From Epiperipatus broadwayi (taxonomy: Eukaryota; Onychophora; Udeonychophora; Euonychophora; Peripatidae), in NCBI GenBank assembly GCA_028023455.1, contig JAQFVV010000036.1, forward strand, positions 5,513,576 through 5,577,575: a DNA stretch of 64,000 bases. Direction: 5' to 3'. The position numbers and the translations under genes are program-made. Of the stretch, positions 10,601 through 21,235 are shown piece after piece (positions within the stretch are counted from its first letter, which is position 1; each line of letters begins with the position of its first letter). Below the pieces are notes generated by a model. That model worked only from the letters and a program-made list of their open reading frames with translations. It searched no databases and had not been told where the DNA came from.

Positions 10601-11649
10601 ACATTAAGAAAACTGAATTAAGAACTGCCATGAATAGATTGTTCAGTCTTTTTAGATGATCTCTTGTTATTGTCTCTTTAGTTATTACTCTGATCTAGTT
10701 TCATTAATTTACAAATTTTATTAATTAAATTCCCATTGTTTTTAATGTGCATTTTTGTGTAGATTAATCTAATCTTCAGATAAGACATTGCCCTGAATTA
10801 TTTCCCATTGTTTTCATTTAATGCAATTTAGAGTTATTATTCCCTCTCTTTTTTTATTTACCAAGCAATCTTAAGTGGATTTAAGTTTATATGCTTCCCT
10901 TTCATATTTTAACTCAATTTTCATTTTACACCACACATTTTTTTAAGATTATGAAAAGAGAGAACTCTAGTTCTAATCTTTTACTTAGTTAATTTTTTCT
11001 CTTCCCTACTTGCTCTTTAACAACTAAGCTTTCTATCTTAACAAGATGACTCAATGCTTTGTCTTTTTGGTGATTTGTGTTTCTAAAAATAAACTTTTTA
11101 AACATTTAGGACTATTATTTTTCATTCTTAAAACTTTTCTAAATTCTTTTATGAATTTTAGTCCAATTATTTAATAATATATGATTCCATGGTATTTTCT
11201 TTTTTAAAATCTTGTTTTCAAATCTTAACTAACCATAATTTTTCTTAAACAATTATGAAACATGTAGCACAATTCACTAGCGGTACATTACAACACCCTC
11301 CATTTGAGATTATAGTGTATACATAGAATTTGAATTAATAGAACATATAGCAATGGTACATATCCTCCCACTAAAAAAAATTTAAATAACTAAATGTGTT
11401 TTAAACTTTTCCAATGTATTATTTATGTTTCATTGGTAAGTCCTAAGTAAATTCCTTTTATAAAGATTCATATTTACCCATACGGTTTCAAAATAAATTT
11501 TGATGGAAATAATATGACTTCAGCATTAGAAATATTGCCAATAAACATTGCTATTTCAGCATTATATAATTCTGGGGTAGATAAATTCTTAAGGCAATTA
11601 CATATTGCATCTTATAAACCTCATTAATAGTCTTGTGTTTAGATTGTTG
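10601..11649. other. AT-rich DNA, nothing recognised
   Basis: Pyrimidine-rich stretches (10840-11220) but no gene, RNA or repeat boundary that I can support. Confidence 0.5.
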
Positions 11650-12250
11650 ACACTGTAAATATAACAATGGGTAGCAGTAACAACAATAAAATGATTTGAT
11701 GCCAAAAAAAGTTTAATAATTCCATCTCTTAAGTTATTCCATTGCCTCATTAAGTCACATTCTTCTTATCCCAGTTTTATCATAGCACTTTCATTTTAAA
11801 TGTCTTTCAACAACATGCACAAAAATCTTATGTTCAATATTACAAGCACTGGCAATATGAATTTCATCATTAAACCATACAATATTTAAAATATTGCCTC
11901 TATGTGACTTCTCATGGAAGTGTGATCACTTAAATCTATCACAGAGTGACAAAGTATTAAAGTAACCAACATCAAATAGCTGACCATCAGATGACTTCAA
12001 CATTGAGGTTATAGAAAAATCATGAGCTGAATATGAATATAATAATCTATCATAATTATCAAATACCTTAAACCTATAATCCTCAGCTCTTCTCACTATA
12101 AGGCTATATAAAGAACTACAGTCAACATTGAAAATTAAGCCATCATGAGCTTGCCACAAAAAAATGTTGCATTTTCTTGTATGAATTTGGTGAAATGCAG
12201 TTTCTAAATAGCTTGTAAAATTTGTTTTGAATTAAGACACCAAACTACAG
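11650..12250 (-). pseudogene. IFT80: IFT80 (intraflagellar transport protein 80) pseudogene fragment
   Basis: The minus-strand frame 12159-11926 contains WQAHDGLIFNVD, AEDYRFKVFDNYDRLLYS, AHDFSITSM, SSDGQLFDVG and FNTLSLCD. This order matches the consecutive WD repeats of IFT80, whose human protein has AHDG, GEDCKYKVWDSYGRPLY, PITSVAWAPDGELFAVG and TLRLCD. After the stop the match continues with frameshifts (GNILNIVW, IASACN, FVHVVERH), corresponding to the segment after the WD domain. Upstream of 12159 a shifted frame gives LNSKQIL and FIQENAT. IFT80 is a core IFT-B subunit needed for cilia. This copy has stops and frameshifts and no visible introns over about 190 codons, so it is probably a processed, dead copy. 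A decayed genomic duplicate is the alternative. Confidence 0.75.
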
Positions 12251-12959
12251 CCTAAAATGGATTACTATTTTGATTAAGTGTGAATTGTAATATTCCACTT
12301 AACTTATGCTTCAATATTATATTCTTCTTTGATTTTGTTTGATTGGGATATTTATAAAATAAATCCTTAGGATTACATACGGAATGTAAAACTTTATTAA
12401 TATACTCACTTAAGCCTTAATACATTTCATATTTCTAGAGACCTTATTGTGAATCAATCTTTTTATAACTCTGCTGAATTTTATGCCATTCAGTTTTTTA
12501 ATTATAACAAGAAGGTGTAAAAGATTTTCCAAGAGAATTTTTAAATCGGTGTTATATAAAGAGAAGCTTTTACTGACAATGGTTTAAGTAGTATCTATTT
12601 ACAAGGTCTATTTTCATCTTACTTATATGATAAGAATTATGCCAGTTTTAGTAATCATTGGGATCTTAAAATTGATAGGGTACATCCTTTTATTATAAGA
12701 CCTATCTTGCCAATTCATATCATTAACATAGAAATGGTAAGTCATTTTTTTTATTTGATTCTTCATCAAATAAGCTTTCTATCCCAATAGTATTTCATCA
12801 CTGAGAACTTTGGAATATCTTAAATTAAACTTAAACAAACCATGGTCATTTCATTTAAATTTTCTCAAACTCTATTATAACTATAATAATTTTTCTCTTC
12901 GGAATTAACATGACATGGGAGTAGTCTGGTAGCTATCATGTAATTGAAAAAAGATATCC
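12251..12959. other. AT-rich DNA, possible continuation of decayed sequence
   Basis: Short readable minus-strand pieces occur but no family is recognisable and frames are broken every few tens of codons. Confidence 0.3.
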
Positions 12960-13270
12960 CAAAGAAATGCTTCAAAATGTTTTTCATATCAACACGACTA
13001 CACTGGTAAACTTCCCAGAAATTCTTCAATATCAACTGTCACTCATTTTACTATGTGATTCATAATACTATATTTAGCATCTAAGCCTACTTTGATCCTC
13101 ACAGATTCATCTATTGTATTTTCACATGGAAATTCTTTAGTTTCAATTCTTATAATACTAGGATTAATTTCAGACTTTTTAAATTTAACCCTACTCCTAG
13201 ATTCTCTATTAGCTCTTAATTCATTTCATTCATTCACTTTTTTTATCAAGATTATTCAATCTTTGTTTAG
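12960..13270 (-). pseudogene. unidentified coding-like remnant
   Basis: A minus-strand frame from about 13240 to 13050 reads about 60 codons with few breaks (KSEINPSIIRIETKEF, then VRIKVGLDAKYSIMNHIV, a stop, then VTVDIEEFLG). Composition looks like real protein sequence, rich in charged and aliphatic residues, but I cannot name a family. It lies 0.8 kb from the IFT80 copy in the same orientation; whether they are related is unknown. Confidence 0.25.
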
Positions 13271-15894
13271 TTTCTAAAAGTGGCTAAGGATCATATTCTT
13301 GTTGTCTGGACTTATAGTTCAACACTTTACTTCTTGATCATTGACTTCCATAATGGTACTTAATAAAATAACTTCATATAAAAGCAAATTTATTTATTCA
13401 TGGTTACAAACAATGTATAAAATTATAATATGAGTAATTATTATTTTATATCTAACATCTACTTCTGGGTAAGCTATGTCAATCAAGGCCTTAAAAAATT
13501 GCATTAATTAGGTTCTCAAAATATGCTTAAATTTTTATTCTAATATGATTATTAATTATATATTATTGAAATGGCTAGTGATGTCTTATATCAAAAATAT
13601 TTATGTGATTTACTCCTCTCAGGCATCAGCGGTTTAACATCGAGCTACAGTTGAATACCAAAATATGTGATGCGTGAACTTAATTTAATAATAATAATAT
13701 CAATGAGTTATTTAAGATGTAATTGGTTACATCAAAATTATGCTCAAATGCCTTTAAAAAGAAACATTTTAGGATATAGTAAAATATGAATTTAATTAAT
13801 AACACATTACTTTAAATAAAATTAGCATAAAAATAAAAAGTTTGAATACAATTGTTTGTTAATTTAAAATTTCTTACCAATATTTCTAAATTCCTCAATT
13901 CATTTTTCCCTCCTATTTCCTCATCCCCTTAACATGTGCTTATTGAACTAATAAAAACTTTAAATAATTTACATCTTTATTTTAAAATTTAAAAAACCAT
14001 ATTTATATATATTCCAACAAAATCTTAATGCAAATTTAATTTAAATATTTTTTAAATAGAGAAAAATTTTATACTGTTAAGCATTAAAATTGTATTTTTT
14101 TAAATATATATATATAAAGCTATTAAAGTATTAGCATCAAATCAACATTTAAAATCAAAAATAGATTAAGGATTCTAAAAATAAACTACACTTTTTAAAT
14201 AAAAAACATTTTTAAAATAAAAATTCTAATATTTACAATTAATTATATATATATATAAACAGAATATGTTATTCTTCAATTTAAAAATTTGTTCACTGCT
14301 GTTCGTTCAAGTCAGGCAATCGTGAAAAAAATAAAAAATAAAGAAAACTGATAAATCATTTTAAACCAATAATATTTAAAATAAAGCTGAATTCAAAAAT
14401 ATAAAATAAATTTACATATGTTATTAGTTAAATTCATTTTTTTTAATATATTATAAAATATTTAAAAAGTCAAGTAACGAATTTTCCAGTTTTTATTCCA
14501 TTTAAATAAAATTAAATTGTAACTAAAAATTTAAAAAGTTGTGCTTCACAGATAATAAAATTCTCAGTTCATGTTTATTAATCTAAAATTGTTTCAAATC
14601 ACCTCTCTCACAGATAAATAATCAGAATGATTTTTTTTTACATATATTAAAATCACTTCAAGCTAGTTGTCGATTTCTAAAGCGAGTTTTTATAAAAATG
14701 CATGTAATCAGAATAAATAAAATATCAAGTAATCTATTACGTCAAATTTATTTATTGATAGAAATTTTAATTCCCAGGTCTTATAAATTGAAAATAAATA
14801 GCTCAGTAATTCATTTCTCACTTTTCAATTTTACGACAATAAAAGTTATTTTTTTATAGATTGTATAATATTGCGGAATCATTTTAATATATTATCAACA
14901 AATTAAAAATTAAAATTAAAATATTTTGTGTTCAAAATATTATTCGAAATAAATACTGCAACTAATATAAAATAAGAAAAATAATTTGTGTTTGCAATAA
15001 TTATTAATGAAAAATGCAAGCGTTATCAAAAAAGTAAAGCAGTGAAAATTTATGTAATTTATATGTTAATAACAATAGGATACAGAAGCACATATTAAAA
15101 GTTTTAACAGAAAAATAATTACGCAGTAAAATTAAGTATTACCTTAGACTTTACAAGAACAATTACTACTATTGATAAAAAAAAGTTCTCGAAATGTACA
15201 ATTTTATCATTATATTATTATAAATTTTTTAAAAAATTTCTAACTCATATTATAATATTATTAAAACTTCATTTAGAGATTAATAAACATTTAATTAAGC
15301 AGAATGGAACAAACTTTTTAAATAAATCTCAACAGATCTCAGACTCTCCAATAATTCTCTAAAGAAAAACATGAAAGAAAAAGAATTACCAGATTATCCA
15401 TTTATTAGTGAATGGATTTACAGTCTATTGTCTTTGTTTTATCCTCTTGTTAAAAATAGTTAAATTTCCATTTATTTATTAATAACTGAATAGTTAATTA
15501 GGTGTGTGTGGATTATCTAACTGAAATAAATATCTTATGTAATCTTTAAAAAAAATCAAATTTTATCCAGCCTGAATCCAACACCAGAATAAAACATTGC
15601 ATAAACCATACAATTGCATCCATAATACAAAATAAATTATGTTTATAATGGTGTTTTTAAATTAAATATCTTTTTGTATACTCCTTGGTCAATATTTTTC
15701 CAAATAAGGTTTAGTTCTAAATCATATATTGAACACTTATTTATATGGTATGGAAAGTAATTGTCTGTGCACATTAATTTTTTTGACAAAGATCATATAA
15801 TTTTTTTAAAATATCAAATGTATCAGCTCTCTAAAACTCAAATAGCATTTAAGTGTCAGAGTTGAGCTGTAATCACTGACCTCTAGTATGCTGA
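13271..15894. other. very AT-rich DNA, nothing recognised
   Basis: Dominated by A/T runs with two short (TA)n tracts (about 14104 and 14246). No coding frame, RNA or repeat boundary supported. Confidence 0.55.
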
Positions 15895-16147
15895 ATCTTG
15901 ACTTTACCTACTATTTTAATACAATGTTGATTTCTTACTAACTGCAATTTACCTAACTACAAATAACAACAAAAGGAGTTGTTCTCTGTATTTGATTATA
16001 AATTAAATTGTTATATAAAATGCTTAGTGTCATACTACTTTCAACAAATGATACTGGTAAAGTATATGTTTGCAATTTGTAAATTAAAATATATCTTTTT
16101 TTTTGCAACTTATCTGTATATTCCATAAACTCTTAATTTATTTTGCT
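15895..16147 (+). repeat. R3 dispersed repeat, copy 1 (carries the empty insertion site)
   Basis: Matches 20510-20642 joined to 21066-21230: shared ACAAATAACAACAA, AAATTAAATTGTTATATAAA, GATACTGGTAAA and ATTAAAATATAT blocks. In this copy the sequence across AAATTGTTAT is uninterrupted, so it shows the pre-insertion state of the foldback at 20643-21065. Confidence 0.7.
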
Positions 16148-16282
16148 AATATATATATATATGATAAACAAAACAAGTTATAAATTTTGTAACTTGCTCT
16201 TAGCTTGCATTTTATGATCACTAGATGGAGCTTTACCAATAGCTCCTAACAAGCTTTTATTTACATAAATGCTGAGAGATAG

Positions 16283-16352
16283 AATTCAATATCTCTTTCA
16301 TTGTCTCCAACATTTAGACCATGGTTTTGAGCTAGTTGGCTCACCTCAGTAA
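16283..16352 (-). ncRNA. hammerhead-like motif, CTGAGGT core (RZ-B left)
   Basis: Minus strand: CTGAGGT, stem II GAGC/GCTC with loop CAACTA, then AAAA in place of GAAA, and stem III ACC-AT-GGT followed by C. Carries both the subfamily T at position 9 and a private G12 loss, so very unlikely to cleave. Confidence 0.35.
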
Positions 16353-16727
16353 AGAGTAGGAAGACTATAAACTAGATCTAAATACTAACTCTACAATCAG
16401 CATTTATGAAACACATTTCTATCAGTTTGAAAGCATGATTTTTTCAGATATGTAAATATCTTCAAATCCAGCCAAACAAACTAGACAGCTATATGGGTCT
16501 GAAATCAGTTCAGGTTCATCATATAGTAAAAGCCTCTGCAATATATATATATATATATATCATTGCAAAAACCTTCAAGGGTACATTTATGATAAACAAA
16601 CAAAGTTATAAATTTCATAACTTGCTCTTAGCTTGCATTTTATGATCACTACATCATGCTTTCAAATTGATAGAAACATGTTTCATAAATCCTGATTGTA
16701 AAGTTAGTATTTAGATCTAGTTTCTAG

Positions 16728-16796
16728 TCTTCCTACCCTTTACTGAGGTGAGCCAACTAACTTGAAACCATGGGCTAAAGGTTGTAGACAATGAAA
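16728..16796 (+). ncRNA. hammerhead-like motif, CTGAGGT core (RZ-B inner)
   Basis: CTGAGGT begins at 16743, stem II is GAGC with a loop and (A)CTT, GAAA and ACC-AT-GG follow; the cleavage triplet is damaged (GGGC). Same position-9 T as RZ-A. Confidence 0.4.
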
Positions 16797-17142
16797 GAGG
16801 TATTGAATTCTATCTCTTTCAGCATTTATGTAAACAAAAGCTTGTTAGGAGCTATTGGTAAAGCTCCATCTAATGATCATAAAATGCAAGTTAAGAGCAA
16901 GTTACAAAATGTATAACTTGTTTGTTTATCATAAATGTACCCTTGAAGGTTTTTGCAATAATATATATTTCAAAGGCTTTTACTGCATGGTGAAACTGAA
17001 CTGATTTCAGACCCATATAGCTGTCTAGTTTCTTTGGCCGGATTTGAAGATATTTACATATCTGAAAAATTCATGCTTTCAAACTGATAGAAACATGTTT
17101 CATAAATGCTGATTGTAGAGTTAGTATTTATATCTAGTTTTT

Positions 17143-17212
17143 AGTCTTCCTACCCTTTACTAAGGTGAGCCAACTAGCTTGAAATCATGATCTAAAGGTT
17201 GGAGGCAACGAA
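17143..17212 (+). ncRNA. decayed hammerhead-like motif (RZ-B outer)
   Basis: Direct repeat of the motif at 16728 displaced by about 417 bp. The core reads CTAAGGT, stem II GAGC/GCTT is intact, GAAA is kept, but stem III and the cleavage triplet are mutated. Confidence 0.35.
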
Positions 17213-17292
17213 AGAGATATTGAATTCTATCTCTCTCAGCATTTATGTAAACAAAAGCTTGTTGTGAGCTATTGGTAAACCTCCATATAGTG

Positions 17293-17294
<2 letters not shown>

Positions 17295-17356
<62 letters not shown>
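17295..17356. repeat. (TA)n microsatellite
   Basis: About 62 bp of alternating A and T directly joining RZ-B to repeat R2. Confidence 0.95.
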
Positions 17357-17360
<4 letters not shown>

Positions 17361-18130
17361 AATGGTATGGAATGATAAGGGGGTGTCATGGTAAAAAGAG
17401 AAAACAATACCATCATCTTCACCATTTAATACAAATATAAAAAGAATAAGCAAAAAGCATGAGATAAGCAAAGTAAAATTGCATAGTAGTTATACTGATC
17501 ATAAGTCATAAATTACATAAGTTCCTCAGCATTTGACAAGAAAAATTAAATTATCATTCAACAGCAACCAGCAATCAAAAATAATCAGCCTATAAGTAAT
17601 ATTCAATCTTGTGAATGGATTTTAAAAATGTCCAGTATAATCAGGCTATTTATCTAACCACTGCCAAACTTAGGGCAAGAAATACATCATTATTTAGATT
17701 CACATACTTAAGTGATAATCCAGCACTTATAATAATAAACTATATTGCTTGGAAAATTATACATGCTGATCATCATCAATGAGCTAGACCTGTGGTACCC
17801 TTAGTGTACAGGCAGCAATAACTATATAATAAAAAACACAAAATGTAATGAATTGAATTTAAAGATGATAACTTTGTGCCATCCAGAGTAATCATCTTGA
17901 TGTCCAAATATTAACAAAACCTCCTTTATTCATATAACTAACCATTATCATCTCTAGAGATAGCTCAAGATCATAAGGCTCTAGAAACTAAATGTAGAGA
18001 AGAGATAAACACATATACCAGCTTACACTATTTTAAATTAGTTATAGGTTTCCTCTACTACAATTAAATAGCTTTAGTGGGATAATTTAAAAATTCCTAA
18101 AACCCTAAATCTGTAATAAAATCAAAGTTA
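17357..18130 (+). repeat. R2 dispersed repeat, copy 1
   Basis: Shares ordered blocks with 59470-60260: GGGGTGTCATGGT/GGGGTATCATGGT, CAATCTTGTGA(A/C)TG, CTTAGGGCAA, ACATGCTGATCATC, and GATGTCC. About 60-70 percent alike by eye over at least 530 bp. Begins next to a (TA)n tract. Non-coding; nature unknown (a decayed LTR or a MITE are possible). Confidence 0.55.
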
Positions 18131-19326
18131 CACATATTGTCAAATCATGAAACAGATAGCTGGAGGAATAAAGGCTTTAACACTAAAATATGTTTTAAGC
18201 AATGATTTAATAAACTAACTGATTAATAATTTTTTAAAAGAAAATAACAGGATAATAACTTAATTCAAATTTATTCATTTTATCAAAAAATATAATTTCA
18301 TATAGTTAAAGTGATTCATTATTTGATTTTGATTCATTAATTTAATTAACCTTTAATTCACTAAAGTTTTATTAAATAACAAAAAGTGAAAAACAACTTA
18401 TATAATGAGAGATAAAAATCTTTAAATCAACTAAAGAAAATCTTTTGTTAAATTTTGAAAGGAAAATCAAATGGATTTTAAAGACATGTCACAAAAGAAA
18501 ACCTTAAATTTAAAAAATTAAATTCTGTAGAAACTTTATAATTTTGAAGAGAAAAATAAAATGAATTTTAAAAAAACAAGTTTCAATTTAAAAAAATTAA
18601 TAAAATTATTAATATCAATTGCTATTGAATTTAAAACTTCTTTATAAATTTAAATGTACTGTGCACATTAAAGAAAATACCTTTAACCATGATTTTACTT
18701 TCTTTTTGAGTCCTTCATTGAAACTTTTCCATGTTGGTATTCTTATTAAAGGCTATTTCAATCCAGGTTAATGTACACAGTCAATTTTTTTATTTTTCCT
18801 GTAAAATATTTTCAGATTTCAGAGGCTAAATTTATCCAATTTGTAATCTCATAATCTGATACAACTTCTATACACATGGCTGTGGCATATTACCTTAGGA
18901 TATCTTTTCTTTTTTACATTTTATTCAGTAAAGTAGGTTACATAGAGGTAGATGATGATTATCTTATAGGTAAGACTTTGCACATGTTTTTTAAATTCAT
19001 TTCAAAAAATGTTTTTTAACTAGTAGTGTGCTCTTCATCACTGAACTTTTAATTCTTCTTAAACAGCTGAATCAGAAATGACTACACTCCTCAATATCTG
19101 ATTAAGACATCTGTTCTTTTCAACAGTTTTTTAATACTGATCTTTCCTTACATAAACATGAGGCTTCTTGATTTATACACCTTTATTTTTGGAACAAACT
19201 TATCTCTCCCAATCACAATCTTGTCTTCTACAAGTCACAATTTACTATTTACCAATTGAATTTATTTTTTAGCCAATAAACATCATGTGATTACCATTTC
19301 TTATGCTTGTTTATAACTGTTATTAA
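18131..19326. other. AT-rich DNA, nothing recognised
   Basis: Some internal short duplications (GAATTTTAAA/GGATTTTAAA near 18470 and 18560). No gene supported. Confidence 0.45.
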
Positions 19327-19428
19327 AACAGGCAAAACTCTCTATATGTATTGCCATTCATTGCAAGACAGAGTAATCAATAGATGCTGGAAGGCTTGTG
19401 CATAAAATCCACATCTAATGCCTACTCA

Positions 19429-19486
19429 TCCAATATCCCCAGACTGGTTTTTGGATTTTGCCCTTCATCAGTGAGGAACCTTAGAT
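19429..19486 (-). ncRNA. hammerhead remnant, CTGATGA intact, G12 mutated (RZ-C left)
   Basis: Minus strand: stem I TTCCTCA pairs with TGGGGA; core CTGATGA; then AAAAC instead of GAAAC; CA loop; GTC. One invariant residue lost. Confidence 0.55.
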
Positions 19487-19672
19487 CTGAGAGCACTGCA
19501 CTTAAAAATGAATCCTACCTAATAGGATAGTAATGGATGACCTATGTGACTATATAAGCTAATGAGCTTAGATTGAAAATATTTAAGATTCATAGTTTTG
19601 TAGTTAAGTAGAGATAAAAGGTGGCTGCTGGAGGGTTACATTAGATCCTAAGATTTAGGTGCAATGGTCTCA

Positions 19673-19731
19673 GATCCAAGGCTCTTTATTGATGAAAGCC
19701 ACAAGCCAGAAACTAGTCTGGAGTTATTGGA
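19673..19731 (+). ncRNA. hammerhead remnant, C3 mutated, GAAAC intact (RZ-C right)
   Basis: Core reads TTGATGA (C3 changed to T), then GAAAC, TA loop and GTC. Stem I GCTCTTTA pairs partly with TGGAGT. The other arm has the reciprocal defect. Confidence 0.55.
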
Positions 19732-19834
19732 TGAATATGCATTAGATGGTGATTTTATGCACAAGCCTTCTGGTATCCATTGATTTCTCTGGCTTGCACT
19801 TAATGGCAATACATATAAAGAGTTTTGCCTGTTT

Positions 19835-20509
19835 GAATCTATTTTTATAAAAACGTTGTTTAGATATTTCCTTCATTTTTATTAATTAAAAAAATTCCAA
19901 TCATAGTTTTTAAATTTCTTTAATTAGTTTTTTGTTTCTGTCAAAAGAAAAAGAAAATAATAAGATTAATTTCACTGATTTTTAAAACAACTATTATTAA
20001 TTATAGTAAAACTTTAACAAATAATGTTAAAATCTTATATATTTGTTTTTTCTCTTTTCTGTTTAAAAATATTACTAAACTTAAAAAAATTACCTACTTT
20101 ATCTCTCTTAAAAAGTTAAAATTAGAATTGCTAAATAATTTACTGAAGGGGAAATTATTTTCTTTTAGTACATTTTTCATAAATAAAATTAATACTCGTA
20201 AATATTTAAAATTAGTCAAGAGAGAAAACAAAAGAAATTATTTGTTTGATTTTATAGTTTTCTCCTTCTTTTATAAACATTTATAACATATATTAAAATA
20301 GTTCATATTTTTAAAAAATTAATGTTTGTTAATTATTTTAAAAAACTATCTAGAATTTTCACTTTGGGAAGAAGAAAATATTTAAATAAATCAATTATTG
20401 CTATTATGAAAAAAACATATGGAAAAATTTAATATTATTTCTTTATTAATTAAATACATTTTAAATTTAAAAACATTGTAATATTGACATGGCCAGAGAT
20501 GCCACATTT
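19835..20509. other. AT-rich DNA, nothing recognised
   Basis: No supported feature. Confidence 0.5.
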
Positions 20510-21235
20510 TATTTTCACTCTACATACTATTTTAATATGATGGATTTTTACTAATTGCAATTTATCTAATAATTTACTAATTACAAATAACAACAACAAA
20601 AAGAGATGTTTCTCTGCATTTGATGATAAATTAAATTGTTATGTATGTAAATAAATCATTTTTATAGCACGATGTTTGTAAACTGTAATATTTAACACAG
20701 CATTATGCTGTTGCACATGCGCTTTGAAGATTTTAACTATAAATGAATGAATACTAACACTCAACCACATGATAAAGTCTTTGGAAAAAATAGAATATCA
20801 AATAAGAAGAATGACGTATCGTAAATTCTAGTAAATTTCATTAGCATCTTTCATTCAAGCATGTAATAGTAATTTAAAGTGATTATTTAATATATTCACG
20901 CTTTCACTTTCAAACACTTAAGATTCACCCATACAAAAGCATTTGGGTTCAAAAAGATAGATGGCCATTCTATCTTTTCCAAAGACTTTATCATGTGGTT
21001 GAGTGTTAGTATTCACTCATTTATAGTTAAAATCTTCAAAGCGCATGTGCAACAGGTAATGCTATATTAAATTGTTATATAAAATGCTTAGTATCACATT
21101 ATTTCAAAAAAAGAATGATACTGGTAAAATATATATTTGCAAGTTATAAATTAAAATATATTTTTTCAACCTATCTGTATATATCATAAATATTTTAATT
21201 TATATATGTTTCTGCTAATATATATATATATGGAT
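20510..21235 (+). repeat. R3 dispersed repeat, copy 2, interrupted by a foldback insertion
   Basis: Homologous to 15895-16147 on both sides of 20643-21065. ATTAAATTGTTAT occurs on both sides of the insertion (20630-20642 and 21066-21078) but once in copy 1, so it is a 13-bp target-site duplication. Confidence 0.7.
20643..21065. mobile_element. foldback insertion with 13-bp target duplication
   Basis: Arms 20699-20796 and 20967-21063 (about 98 bp) are inverted copies (TGTTGCACATGCGCTTTGAA against TTCAAAGCGCATGTGCAACA), spacer 170 bp. The paralogous repeat gives the empty site. No open frame and no hammerhead core found. A retroposed inverted dimer or a foldback transposon are both possible. 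Confidence 0.75.

Larger units (their letters stand above)
16148..17356. repeat. RZ-B: nested foldback, dimeric hammerhead-type element
   Basis: The right half holds two direct copies 416-417 bp apart: CATGCTTTCAAA(T/C)TGATAGAA at 16657 and 17073, and CCCTTTACT(G/A)AGGTGAGCC near 16736 and 17153. The left half (16161-16535) is an inverted copy of the outer right half, and 16561-16647 is inverted against 16875-16961. The element is bordered by (TA)n at 16148-16162 and 17295-17356, with a further (TA)n at its centre (about 16542). A GTCTGAAATCAGTTCAG block matches the palindromic module of RZ-D and RZ-G. Non-coding. Confidence 0.75.
19327..19834. repeat. RZ-C: foldback hammerhead-type element
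   Basis: The ends AAACAGGCAAAACTCT and AGAGTTTTGCCTGTTT are inverted copies, and the arms extend about 165-180 bp inward. Both arms carry a hammerhead-derived block, in opposite orientation. It shares its termini and AAGGCTTGTGCATAAAATCC-type block with RZ-D and RZ-F, and the centre (ATATAAGCTAATGAGCTTAG) with RZ-D. Non-coding. Confidence 0.75.

Noticed and set aside
17160-17471. 103-codon minus-strand open frame
   Set aside because: Runs through (TA)n and the RZ-B arm; repeat-derived, no family resemblance.
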